Source of the DNA: Echinarachnius parma
Taxonomy: Eukaryota; Echinodermata; Echinoidea; Clypeasteroida; Echinarachniidae
Length of the DNA: 64,000 nt
Reading direction: 5' to 3'
Assembly (NCBI GenBank): GCA_037951105.1
Contig: JBAMJV010001286.1
Coordinates: forward strand, 1 to 64,000
The notes beneath the pieces are model-generated. The model was not told the origin of the DNA and did not search any database. It saw nothing but the letters and a program-made list of their open reading frames with translations. Each line of letters begins with the position of its first letter. The first letter of the stretch is position 1. Below are positions 1-11,259 of this stretch, piece after piece. The translations under genes and the position numbers were made by a program.

Positions 1-290
1 TTTTTAAAGGCCAAAATTAAATTATTGCAGTGATTAGAACAAACAATTGTGTAGGTTTTTCTGAATCCTAGGGGAAAAAAAATTTCCATGGGATTTGCAC
101 ACAAATCACGAAATTGAGCGATTTGGGGGCCGACATTGACTCACAAAGTCACGTGACTTCGTAACTGTAAACCCGGTCGTCGCGTGCGTTAGACTTCAAT
201 AAAAAAAAACACATGGAGCAGCGCGGCGATACATACACGAGCGTTGCGGAATTATCGGGCGAAAATTAGGGGGGGGGGGGGGGGTGCGTA
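1..290. repeat. fragment of dispersed repeat ending in poly-G
   Basis: Bases 85-170 (ACAAATCACGAAATTGAGCG, then AGTCACGTGACTTCGTAAC) match 40770-40858 in inverted orientation, inside the piggyBac-like element. A 16-base G run follows at 269-284. The copy is cut by the window edge. Confidence 0.7.
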
Positions 291-620
291 CGCATCCCCA
301 AACTCAGAAAGGTCCACTTTCTTTTTATCGGTCTCGGCCATCTAAAACATATAGTGGTCTCGGACAATGATCGGGGGAGGGCGGATTCCGCCCGGCCCTG
401 TTATGGTTAATACAGTAACAAACCATTTCATTACATTAAATGTGTCCGAAGTATGTTGTTTTTGTCTAATAAAGTTTTTTATGGACAGGAACTTTATTTT
501 TGACTTTATCTTCTTTTACAAGATTGTATATTGCATTTACTTTACATTGCCACGACTTGGCAGCTCGTCCTCGGAATAATTGTTTTTCACAAACCTGTCT
601 GAATGAGCTATTTACTTAAA
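291..620. other. no gene recognised
   Basis: AT-rich sequence between two repeats. The 70-codon frame at 367-579 has no recognisable features. Confidence 0.5.
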
Positions 621-719
621 TAGTAGAGCAGATAAGTGTAATAATCGTTCAAAGTTTGATACAAGCAACATACTCCGTATGCAGACTACCTTAGGGACAC
701 TTTTTAGAAAAAAACATTT

Positions 720-1890
720 AGACAAACGAAATTCCAACATGGCGGCCATTTTCCAAGATGGCCGCCAAAAAGCTACTTTTTGATATAAAAATTGACTGAG
801 TTGGCCGATTTTAATAATCTTGGTGTCGTTTTATATGTTTATTGACATGCTAAACACGATGGTAATACATACGGACCCATACGATGGCCAAAATCCAAGA
901 TGGCCGCCATTTTTCCAAGATGGCCCCCAAAAGCTACTTTTTAATATAAAAATTTACTGAGTTGGCCGGTTTTGATAATCTCGGTGTTGATTTATATGTT
1001 TATTGACATGCTGAACACGATGGTAATACATACGGACCCAATATGATGGCCAAAATCCAAGATGGCCGCCATTTTTCCAAGATGGCCCCCAAAAGCTACT
1101 TTTTAATATAAAAATTTACTGAGTTGGCCGGTTTTGATAATCTCGGTGTTGATTTATATGTTTATTGACATGCTAAACACGATGGTAATACATACGGACC
1201 CATACGATGGCCAAAATCGAAGATGGCCGCCATTTTTCCAAGATGGCCCCCAAAAGCTACTTTTTAATATACAAATTTACTGAGTTGGCCGGTTTGATAA
1301 TCTCGGTGTTGATTTATATGTTTCTTGATATGCTAAAAACGATGGTGATATAATACGGACCCATTTGATGGCACAAATCCAAGATGGCAGCCATTTATTC
1401 AAGATGGTCGCCAAAAGCTCCTTTTTGATATAAAAATTGACTGAGTTGGCTGATTGTAATAATCTTATTAGTGTCAATTTAAATGTTAATGTACATATTT
1501 AAAACGATTGTAATACAAACGGGCCAATATAATGGAGAAAATCCAAGATGGCTGCCACTTTCCAAGATGACCGCCAAGGCTAATTTTTGTTTAAATAAAA
1601 GGTTGACTGAGTTTGCCGATTTGTATTATCTTGCTGCGATTTATAATGTGAACCTGATAATATGCAGAAGACGATTATGATACATACAGACATATAAATG
1701 GCTAAAATCCAACATGGCGGCCATTTTTCAAGGCGGTTGTCAAAATGCATTTTACAATTTTTCAACTGACTGAGTTGGTTGATTCTAATAAGCTTTGTAC
1801 TGATTAAAAGGTTTTTTGATGAGCTGAAAACTATTTTCATACAAATGGATCTAAATAATGGTAAAATCTAACATGGCGGCCATTTCCCAA
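720..1890 (+). repeat. left-arm array of ~162 bp repeat
   Basis: Repeated start points (GATGGCCAAAATCCAAGATG and variants) occur near 883, 1045, 1206, 1367, 1531, 1697 and 1857, a spacing of 160-166 bases. Each unit has one or two CAAGATGGCCGCCATTTT-type motifs plus a conserved TTGACTGAGTTGGCCGATTT block. Confidence 0.85.
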
Positions 1891-1899
1891 AGATGGCGT

Positions 1900-3330
1900 A
1901 GCTAGGGGATAAAGGAGGGATTAGCCACCTCTCCCTAGGGAAATCATGATTCACTTGTTCATATTTCGGTAAAGGCTGCTAATATAGGAAATATTGCCTA
2001 AAACTTTGTTTGCCACCCCTCTCATCAGTGGCAGTCCTTTGGTTATGACTCTGGACTTTTGAGATGAATGAGTGACAATAATTGTATACGATTAAAATCA
2101 TTATGAACGCCACTAAGGGTCCTTATACATTTTTTGTTCACCAATATTTTTTAAACGATTGTGCTATGCACAAACCAGCTACAATGCCGTGCATCGTCCC
2201 ATCCCCCATTTTGGATAAATGCTGCCTATCCCCTGAACCTGTGTATATCAGCAGAAAATCAGTCAATTGCAAAAACAAATTTAACGTGTTTGGAGTCATT
2301 TTTCATTGAATGAATTATTTCCCCCACATCCCGGTTAGCATGTCCAAATCTCTACCACCACCCTCCAGCCCCCATTAGGCTCATAGCCTAAGACTGGCAA
2401 CGCCATGGTCCTTTTTACGATATATACCCAAACATATCTTGTAAGAGTTTGGTCTGTTATTTGCTTCTCTGTAATGATTCAGTTTGGGTTGTAGTATAAT
2501 TTATTACACATTGACTCGGACACTTGTCGCCCAGCTATCACCTATATGGATCCAAGTATGTCAGTCTCTAAAACATGTCATAGCCCACTCCAGGCTCATC
2601 ATTTCCTCGAGTATGATGACCATTCAGGGTGTAAAGATAAACCTGCTAATTTGACCAACCACCATGAGCAAGTAGTGCAAACTCAGAGAATGGGCAAGCA
2701 ATTGAACGTATCCCAGGAAATGGATGAACCTCTAAAAGAAAGTAATATGCAAGAAACTAAGGATCTATAATGCACCTCATATGATGTTGCTAAACTATTA
2801 TATTTGCACTGATATGTACATATCATGCTTCAGGAATGGTTCAAAGGCATGGGTAAGGGGATGGATATGCAGACAGCATAATTAGGTTATTTATATATAT
2901 ATCATACGTCCTAGACACTAGATTTAATAAATGTTATGAAATCTATTTTTCGAAACTTTTGGGATATATCAAATGTTGCCTTTTATTTGAAAAGCAATAT
3001 TTTGGACCATGGTTCCCTGAAAAGAAAAAGGCTGACATCATCAAAAGGAGGAACGGCCGGTGTGACCAGTGTCGGTGTACATGTCCATCTATATAATGGG
3101 GCATATCGAATAGTAACGTGTGATACTGTAACAGTAATATCATACCCCTATGACCCAAAGCTGATGATAAGGAAGCTGCAATTTTTTTTTGAAAATCTGG
3201 TATCTTGAGAGTGGCAATCGGGTGTGAAAACGGGGGTTTTGTAAGCGGCACGTACCCGTCTTACATTATACATGAGTGCCCCCCCCCCCCCGTGGGTTAT
3301 ATAGCCATATATCCCTTAGCTACGCCATTG
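1900..3330. other. central part of foldback element, no gene recognised
   Basis: It contains a GGCGTAGCTAGGG motif near 1895 and its inverse TAGCTACGCCATTG near 3320, typical of hAT-like miniature elements, plus a 10-C run near 3283. The 74-codon frame at 2546-2770 is Gln/Lys-rich without a recognisable domain. Confidence 0.5.
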
Positions 3331-3975
3331 TTTAGGTCCTTGTGTAACACAAATGTTTTCAGCACATCAAGAAACATCAAAAGACACCGGGTATATCAAA
3401 ATCGATCAACCCAGTCAATTTGTATATATCAAAAGTAGGTATTTGACGGTTATATTGTAAAAGGGCGGCTATTGGGGATTTTAGCCATTAAATTAGTTAA
3501 ATGTATCACAATCGTTTCCAGCATTCCAAGAAGCAAAATTCGACACCAAGATTATTAAAATTGGCAAAATCGTTAATTTTGTACATCAAAAATTATTTTT
3601 GGGGTGGCCATCGTGGAAAATGGCTGCCATGTCGATGTTTCTCCATCATATGGGTCCGTATGTGTCATTATCGGTTTTAGCATATCAGTACACTTCGAAA
3701 TTGACACCAAAATAATTAAAATCGACGAACTCGGTCAATTTTTATATCAAAAAGTAGCTTTTTGGGGCAATCTTGGGAAAATGGCGGCCATCTTGGATTT
3801 TGGCCATCATATGAGTCCGTATGTATCACCATCGTGTTCAGCATGTCAATAAACATATAAAACGACACCAAGATTATTAAAATCGGCCAACTCAGTCAAT
3901 TTTTATATCAAAAAGTAGCTTTTTGGCGGCCATCTTGGAAAATGGCCGCCATCTTGGATTTTTGCTTGTCTAAAT
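3330..3975 (-). repeat. right-arm array of the same ~162 bp repeat, inverted
   Basis: Units recur as CACCAAGATTATTAAAATCG, then AACTCAGTCAATTTTTATAT, then AAAATGGCCGCCATCTTGGA. They are the reverse complement of the left-arm units, and the outermost are the most similar. Confidence 0.8.
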
Positions 3976-4080
3976 GTTTTTTTCTAAAAAGTGTCCCTAA
4001 GGTAGTCTGCATACGGAGCATGTTGCTTGTATCAAACTTTGAACGATTTCCATGATATTTTACACTTATCTGCTCTACTA

Positions 4081-5211
4081 AAACAATTAATGTAAGTGAA
4101 GGACTCTGTTTGTTTTTCCATGGGCGCATGGGCCTAAACTTTTAAGGGGCTGGCAGAGGTTTTCCCCAAACAAAAATACGAAGAATACAAATGACAAAAA
4201 TAACACATTTAACTAGCGGGGCAATATAGTCTCCGGCAAGATTAGTCTAGGAAAATTATTTGCCTGGATATGCAATTTTTTTGGTGCGAATTCTACATTA
4301 ATTATACCCCAAAATGACGTGTGTTACCTTTTGTGGATGTGTTTATAACTCGTATATTACCGTTTTCAAAACTCTCGGGATTTTGCCTTATTGATAAATT
4401 ATTGTTCTTCAAGTTCACTTACTTACACGTTCACGTCACTATGGTCACACATTGCTACATCTTGGTTGTAAGTACTGGGAAGTACGTCCTCAACTAGTCA
4501 CCACCGTCACCGCATTCTACTCACTGCCTCTGCGGCTTACCACCCCGCATGCATCGCTCTTACTGACACTCAACCCTGGGTTGGATGTTTCCAGATTTAT
4601 TGCATTGCCCTTCTTGTTCTCATCACAAACATTGTACTTTTTTAAAAATTATTAATATATATTTTCTTGTTATTTTTAATAAATTATTTGAATGCGTGTA
4701 TATTATGAATAAGTAGTGAATATATACGATATAACTAATATATCAAAATCATTTTCAAATAGACGGGTACGACTGCGATATTTACAGGCTCACGTTAAAG
4801 GGTGCGTACGAACCCAACGCACCCCCCTGGCTACGGGCATGTGTGTGTGTGTAAAACCACACGGTGCAAGGGGCCACAAACACCCTCCAATGCCTCCGGG
4901 TGATTGCCTCCAGGTGATTCAAATCTGGACCGTGTCTCACACCTGCCTTAACCAGCCATAATTATAGTACTTATTAAGACGAGACTATATAAGGGACACA
5001 TTCACACCCTTGTCAGTTGTCTTGTTCCCCCATTGACCCCATGTGAGGACATCATAAATAAACAAGATATGACACATTGTTCATGTTATTGGCACCTAAC
5101 TGCCCCTGTTCATGTGATTCATTGCCTCCATCACTCTCTATCGCACTGTATAATGTTGACCGTTGTCACCTCTGTGAGGACACGTTTGCCCCCCTGTGTG
5201 GGGGTTGTTAA
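4081..5211. other. no gene recognised
   Basis: AT-rich unique-looking sequence with a short GTGTGTGTGTG run near 4842. No splice-flanked coding segment is visible. Confidence 0.5.
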
Positions 5212-5342
5212 GCTGGGTTACCACTGCCGATCAGATCAACTCGATCAAGCCCGATCAGGCTATTTTGGCATATTTTTGCCTGTTCGGGCTCGCTCGGCAA
5301 GGGCGATCGGGGTCGATCTACCTTGATCGGCATGGTCCCGCT

Positions 5343-5385
5343 CCCTACACGAATATTTTTGACAGTCAAAAATATTCGTGTAGGG
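5343..5385. repeat. perfect 43 bp palindromic hairpin
   Basis: The arm CCCTACACGAATATTTTTGAC is followed by a single A and its exact complement. It lies inside the left terminus of the GATCG-rich element. Confidence 0.95.
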
Positions 5386-5702
5386 GTCGAGAATGCAAGC
5401 GATCGAACAGCGATCGTGTATTGATCGAGTGGGAGGTCTAGCTGGTCGGGAAACGATCGTATAGAGATCTAGTTTGGTCTGGATGGATTTTTTCCACCGA
5501 TCATCTCGATCTATACTCGACTACGACACGATTGGTTCCCGATCAACTCGATCTGTTTTTATGAACAACTCGACCGCTACACGAGCGCTACGCGACTTCC
5601 TTAAACCGCTACTCTCATTTTTTGACTGTTACTCGAGCGCACTCGATCACATCCCGAGCACGAAGAGCTAAATGTAGCGTGTGCACTACTGCTGACATTG
5701 AG

Positions 5703-5747
5703 TGAGATGATGACGATGATGATGATGATGATGACGATGATGACGAC

Positions 5748-5807
<60 letters not shown>

Positions 5808-5818
5808 AATGATGATGA
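5703..5818. repeat. (ATG)n microsatellite
   Basis: A run of GATGAT triplets with a few GAC variants. On the minus strand it gives apparent poly-Ile and poly-Ser frames that are not genes. Confidence 0.95.
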
Positions 5819-6130
5819 ATTTGTGATCAAATGAAACATTTTGTAAAATCATCTTTTAAACGTCATAAATTTGAATCTAAAACATTTCAATCGTAATGTT
5901 GTTTAAACGTTATTGGAATATTGCAGCTAAATCTGTTAGTTCATGTATTAAGGACATTTTAAAGAGACTTTTATAAAATGTTTCGCTCTAGCATTTTAAA
6001 AACATTAATTTATTTACATTAGTAGTAAATGTTTTTATTTAAGAAATAAATCAACATTTAAAAAATGTTTCTCACCTTACATTTTCTAGAAATTGTCTTT
6101 TAAACATTGATGCAGAATATCATGCGAGTA
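5817..6130. repeat. first copy of a direct duplication (AACATTTT-rich)
   Basis: The block beginning AATTTGTGATCAAATGAAAC recurs at 6611 as AATTTGTGATAAAATGAAAT and continues at 7051-7210. This copy has an undisturbed TTAA at 5948-5951, where the second copy carries an inserted element. Confidence 0.8.
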
Positions 6131-6187
6131 TTAGACATCATGAATTATGACCTTTTCTATTTTAGTATAAAGAGCTTTTTTTTAATG

Positions 6188-6611
6188 TTAAAGGGGTAGT
6201 TTAGTTTTGGTAAGGCTGAACTTTAGTAGCCAAAACCTCACACAGTAACATTATAAACTAATAGTTATAACTCCACCATGCTCGAAAGGTATACAAAATT
6301 ACTAGCCTCTAAGTAAAAAGCCTGTTATCATTCAAAAAGAGCAATTAAAACACAAGAGGGTGCTTTTTAAAAAGGCATTGGTTTCAACCATTTTTCATAC
6401 AAAATTATGTATGTGATGTTGTATTGATATAATTATTAAATAGCGAGATCATCAACAACTTAAAAATGCTTTTGACATTTTTTTAAAATAAAGCTCATTC
6501 TGCCATTAAAATTGCACGTTCTCTCAAATTTTACACTCAGTTTTTCATTACCTCGCAAATTTTGTTTTGATGTGCAGCGCCCTCTCTACCAAAACTAAAC
6601 TACCCCTTTAA
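6188..6611. mobile_element. TTAA-bounded MITE, copy 1 (short form)
   Basis: The ends are TTAA-AGGGGTAGTTTAGTTTTGG and its inverse CCAAAACTAAACTACCCCT-TTAA. It is a shorter relative of the copies at 9054 and 10467 and lacks their central hairpin segment. Confidence 0.85.
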
Positions 6612-6760
6612 ATTTGTGATAAAATGAAATATTTTGTAAAATCATCGTTTAAACGTCATAAATTTGAATCTAAAACATTTTAATCGTAATGTTGTTTAAA
6701 CGTTATTGGAATATTGTAGCATAATCTCTGATTATGTCATTATAACATAAATTTTCTGCT

Positions 6761-7054
6761 TTAAAGCCCAAGTCCAGTTTCGGGAAAGTAGCCGAATACA
6801 TCTATATTGGTCATTATTGTTGAATATGTATTGAAATAGGGCTTTTGTGGTAAAAATCAGTATTTCGTAATACACGTAGCGTACATGGCGTATGGGCGAT
6901 ATATATCTATGCCTACATTGCTATATTATGCCTGGATAATCCTATATTAGTATAATTATATTCTTTCACATTATTGGTAATAAGAGCTTTCATTTCATTT
7001 TTTGAGAGGGGGGGGGGGGGGGGAGGCGTTTCCGAAACTGGTCTTTACCTTTAA
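6761..7054. mobile_element. TTAA-bounded MITE inserted in duplicated sequence
   Basis: The termini are TTAA-AGCCCAAGTCCAGTTTCGG and CCGAAACTGGTCTTTACCT-TTAA. The duplicate copy at 5948-5951 shows the empty single TTAA target with the same right flank (GGACATTTT). A 15-base G run lies at its right side. Confidence 0.85.
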
Positions 7055-7538
7055 GGACATTTTGAATATACGTTTATAAAATGTCCCGCTCTTGCATTTT
7101 AAAAACATCAAGGTATGACATTAGTAGTAAATGTTTTATCTAAGAAAAAAAAAATCAACATTTAACAAATGTTTGTGATATTTTGTTTCCTGGAAAATAT
7201 TGTCTAAACATTTAAAATAGAGTGGCATTTGTTTTTTATAAAACTTTCTTCACAACATTATTTATCTGAAAATATTATTTCTGTTTTAATATATTGTTAA
7301 TATGTTTCAAAAATAACATTTTATTTAATGTTGTATAATTATTATTAAAACATTCACTAAAAAAAATATAATGTTTTTTTTTATACTGTTTGTTAGAAAA
7401 CATTTGAAGTTAACAACTTTGGGACCTTACGGAAATGTTTTTAAAATGTTTGTGTATAGTATAGCTGGGTATAGTCTCTTGAAGACATAGCACATCGCAG
7501 TTTATTTGTTTGCACAGATGTGCAAGGACTTGTTTCAT

Positions 7539-7715
7539 CAGTGGCGTAGCGTGGTCGGACTGATTTGGGGGGGGGGGGGAGGGCACGAAAATTATTTTTT
7601 TTCTTCAAAAAATGGCCCCTTATGTTTTCTATTGTTTTTTCGAAATTATTGGGGGGGGGGGGGGCACGTGCCCCACCCCGTGCCCCCCCCCCCCCCCCCC
7701 GTAGCTACGCCACTG
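7539..7715. mobile_element. hAT-like MITE with 8 bp target duplication
   Basis: The ends are CAGTGGCGTAGC and GCTACGCCACTG. The flanks TGTTTCAT (7531-7538) and TGTTCCAT (7716-7723) match in 7 of 8 bases, the hAT signature. The interior is made of poly-G, an AT-rich core and a GGGGCACGTGCCCC-type palindrome. Confidence 0.85.
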
Positions 7716-8330
7716 TGTTCCATGATAGCTCCGGCAGGGGCGGTCGTGATAGGGGACCCTCAGCGGGATGGCTCTGGGGTGCTGCTTTAAAGGGAAATTG
7801 TGTTACGTTTGTCTTGGTCTTAATCTTAATATTATTATTAATCTTAGTCTAAGTCATTATTCTTAATCTTAACATTAATATAATTATTGATTATTGATCC
7901 AAAAGCGAATACTGTAATATCGGCTGTCGGTAATGACTTCTCCAAACACAACGAATTCACGACTCATCGTCGACTCCTGTACGAGCAGGTCGACCTGCTC
8001 GAGTCGAGTTCGTGTAGAGATCGTGTTGACGTCCAGTTGGTCTAGATGGTCTAGTACATATCGTATAGGGATCGTATATGCATCGGAATGATCGAGTAGG
8101 GATCGAAGTTGTTGTCAAGTATACGTCGCGAAGAAGTCGTGAATGGTCGGATGTGGGTCGTAAACGATCGAAAAGCGGTCGGAAAGAGATCGTGTCTAAG
8201 GACGATCAAGCATTTGGTCGAGATTGGTCGGGGTAAAAATGTGCCGATTGGGCGATCGAGCTTGATCGAGTTGATCGGATCGGCAGTGGGAACCCACCTT
8301 TAGGAAGAAGATAATTCCTCGGTTTATGTT

Positions 8331-8550
8331 CACTTGGTCTAATCTCAGTTGGTCTACTTCCCATTTGGTCTACTACCTGATGCCTCCAAAACCCTAACCC
8401 TAACCCTAACCCTTACCCTAACCCTAACCCCAATACACAACCCTAACCCTAATCATAATCTATAATCATAATCATAATTAAGCCGCCAGATTCATAATTT
8501 TCTAGTAGACCAAATGGGAATAGACCAAATGGTTGTAGACCAAGTGGCAA
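8331..8550. repeat. inverted TTGGTCTA repeats enclosing telomeric array
   Basis: The left side has three CACTTGGTCTA/CATTTGGTCTA words at about 15-16 bp spacing. The right side has the inverse TAGACCAAATGG/TAGACCAAGTGG three times. Between them lies a CCCTAA array. Confidence 0.85.
8390..8452 (-). repeat. interstitial telomeric repeat (TTAGGG)n
   Basis: About nine CCCTAA units with minor variants, interrupted once by CAATACACAA. This is the telomere repeat of most animals outside arthropods and nematodes. Confidence 0.95.
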
Positions 8551-9053
8551 TTTACCAATTCCTATACGTGCCGTGCGTGTGGGCAATCGCCGTCCGTATC
8601 CCCTCTTTTTGTGGTTATGCCAAAGTTGAGTAAATACGTCAGATTCTTGATACGCTCCTGATGACACATTTATTCCAATTCGCTCTAATGATATAATAAA
8701 TCAATCATAATCATTTTGATATACTACTTTGGTTGACACGATTACAGTCATTAAATACCGATTCATGTATCAATCAATCATATACATGTATATGATTTTA
8801 CACTAGCCGGTAGACAGCTATGAGTCATTCATCTTATATCACTTCACAGCAACATAGTATTTATCTACAGTGGGACTGCCCTCGTAACTCAATTGATTAT
8901 TATCATAGTTGCATTCTATCATTGAATTTCCTTTATAAATCTGCCAGTTTATTAATGATATAGTTTATAGTGGAAGATATAGGTACGATTATTTCCTGCT
9001 TTGTGTTGCATGTGTATTATCTTCAAGTATTGTTGCATGAATTTCTTAGTATA

Positions 9054-9617
9054 TTAAAGGGATAGTTGAATTTTGGTAAAGAGAGTACAGTTTTGGTCAA
9101 ACTGAATTTTAGTAACCAAAACCTGCACCATTACATTACAAGCTAATAGTTATAACTCCATCATGCTACAAAATTACAAATGACAAAGTAAAAAGCATGT
9201 TATAATTAAAAAGAGCCGTTAAAACTCAAGAGGGCGCTTTCTAAACACTCATCGGTTTCAACCATTTAAAATAAAATATTGGGCATGTGGTGTTTTGTGG
9301 AAATAGAGATTAAATAGAGAGATAATTAACAACTATTTAAAAACCTCTTATGTAAATATTTGAAAAGATGAAGCATTTAAACAAAAATTAACGGCTGGTT
9401 CAAAATTATCGAATAATTGTGGGGCCCCACAATTATTATTACAAATGGTTATGTTTATGGATATTTCAGCCATTTCTGAACCGATTTTGATCAAATAAAG
9501 TTTATTCTGTCATTAAAATTGTATGTTCTTTCGAATTTGAGACTCAGTTTTTCATTATCTCGCAAAAATAAATATTTGTCTAGCGCCCTCTATACCAAAA
9601 CTCAACTATCCCTTTAA
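9054..9617. mobile_element. TTAA-bounded MITE, copy 2 (full form)
   Basis: The termini are TTAA-AGGGATAGTTGAATTTTGG and CCAAAACTCAACTATCCCT-TTAA. It is closely related along its whole length to the element at 10467. A perfect 26 bp palindrome sits at 9412-9437. No coding capacity. Confidence 0.92.
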
Positions 9618-10466
9618 GGCTAAGTTTTAAAGTTTAAATAATTGTATTTGTAATTTGAATGTAAAATTAATTTTTGATACATGCCCAACAGTTTCAGATG
9701 TATCTGCATGTTTTGGACAATAAATAAAACCTTGTCAATTCAATAAAAAAAAATCAATGATTACCTGAAAATAATACAGTTCGGATTTTGGGTGGATAAT
9801 TTGTTCATTAATTAAACTATACAAGAACTGATTTATTGATCAATCATTACTTGGTCACTTTCTTCATATTATTTCCCGATTAAAACCATTATAAAACGGT
9901 AAGAGTATAATTATAATTCAAGCCATATTCCACATGCCCAATTTATTCACTTTAAATAGCATAACTGATTTTGTAGGTCACCCATTATTTAATTTATTGT
10001 CATTATTACTGTCCTAGTTACAGCAACACACATTGCGTACATGCTAACATGAATTACTGCCCAAGCTGCTTATAATAGAAGATTATTTTACAAGAACACA
10101 CATCATATACATTTTTCCAAACCATTTCCTTTTATTTAACATGTTGGTAATGAAACAGAATTTTCTCTATTTAACCAATAACATCCCATCGGTTTTGCCA
10201 TGTTCGATTAAATCTAAATCCATGAAAGTGGATACTCTCTAACAAAATGTACATGGTATGATGTATTAAATAAATTTAATTCAGAAAGTATTTCCCTCTT
10301 GTTATTTTGTGAACTTGTACACTGTAATGATAAATTATGGTATAAAAGAAAATAGAAGAACTCGTGTTTCTCTTTGAGCGTTTTGTAATGGTTTCTCTGA
10401 AATATGTGAACATTCATATCTGGCAGTTCGGTTATCTAAGCTCCAATCACAAAATCATACCCTTGC
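9618..10466. other. no gene recognised
   Basis: AT-rich. An AATAAATAAAACC plus A-run near 9720-9755 resembles a polyadenylated retroelement tail, but no upstream retroelement coding is visible. Confidence 0.45.
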
Positions 10467-11030
10467 TTAAAGGGATAGTTGAGTTCTGGTAAGGAGAGTA
10501 CAGTTGTAGTGAAACTGAATTTTAGTAACCAAAACCTGCATCATTACATTACAAACTAATAGTTATAACTAGAAAGGAACACAAAATTACAAATAACGTA
10601 GTAAAGATCATGTTATCATTAAAAAAGAGCCGTTAAAAGGTAAGAGGGCGCTCTCTAAACACTCATCGGTTTCAACCATTTTGAATAAAATATTGTGCAT
10701 GTGATGCTTTGTTGAAATAGTGATTAGATAGAGAAATAACCAACAACTATTTAAATACCTATTTTGTAACTTTTTGAAAAGAGGAAGCATTTAAAAAAAA
10801 ATTTTAACGGCTGGTTCAAAATTCTGTAATAAACCCGGGGCCCCGGGTTTATTACAAATTGTTATATTTATGGATATTTCAGCCGTTTCTGAACCGATTT
10901 TGATCAAACAAAGATGATTTTATTGTTTAAATATTATGCTCTTTCAAATTTTACACTCAGTTTTTCATTACCTCACAAACCAATTAAGTAGTCTAGCGCC
11001 CTCTCTACCAAAACTCAACTTTCCCTTTAA
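10467..11030. mobile_element. TTAA-bounded MITE, copy 3 (full form)
   Basis: The termini are TTAA-AGGGATAGTTGAGTTCTGG and CCAAAACTCAACTTTCCCT-TTAA. It has the same 564 bp length as copy 2 and a 32 bp perfect palindrome at 10825-10856 in the position equivalent to that of copy 2. Confidence 0.92.
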
Positions 11031-11222
11031 TTAGACCCAAAATTATGTATGTTTTCCCTGAAATGTACCGACACAATTCTCTCTGAGTAGCGTATCTATG
11101 CTCCAATCATACACATGGTTGACTTGGGTGATCGTACACGAGATATGTTGTCATGTTCGGGGCTTTGGTCGATCGATTGAGGTCAGCTTCATTCAGTCGC
11201 GTACATCGTGTCAACCCACAGA

Positions 11223-11257
11223 GGGGGGGGGGGGGGGGGGGGGCGGGGGGGGGGGGG
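11223..11257 (+). repeat. long poly-G tract
   Basis: 21 G, one C, then 13 G. It is one of many G runs in this window and a candidate G-quadruplex former. Confidence 0.95.
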
Positions 11258-11259
11258 TG

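Larger units (their letters stand above)
621..4080. mobile_element. 3.46 kb foldback element with tandem-repeat arms
   Basis: The outer ends are inverted copies: TAGTAGAGCAGATAAGTGTA at 621-640 and its complement at 4061-4080. The match runs about 120 bases through GTATGCAGACTACCTTAGGG before entering arrays of a ~162 bp repeat in opposite orientation on the two sides. The left arm carries about seven units and the right arm about four, increasingly diverged towards the centre. I see no transposase frame in the middle (1900-3330), so this is a non-autonomous or decayed element. The target-site duplication is not clear. Confidence 0.8.
5212..8298. mobile_element. composite element with GATCG-rich terminal inverted repeats
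   Basis: The left end GCTGGGTTACCACTGCCGAT at 5212 mirrors the right end, whose complement reads GGTGGGTTCCCACTGCCGAT. The inversion continues through GATCAACTCGATCAAGC. Both termini (5212-5660 and 7950-8298) are crowded with GATCG/CGATC words. Flanks are TTAA (5208-5211) and TTTA (8299-8302), compatible with a decayed TTAA target duplication as in piggyBac or Kolobok-type elements. The interior holds an (ATG)n run and three smaller insertions and has no transposase frame. Confidence 0.7.

Noticed and set aside
8390..8452. True chromosome end
   Set aside because: The array is short, impure and flanked by unique sequence on both sides, and it is enclosed in inverted repeats.
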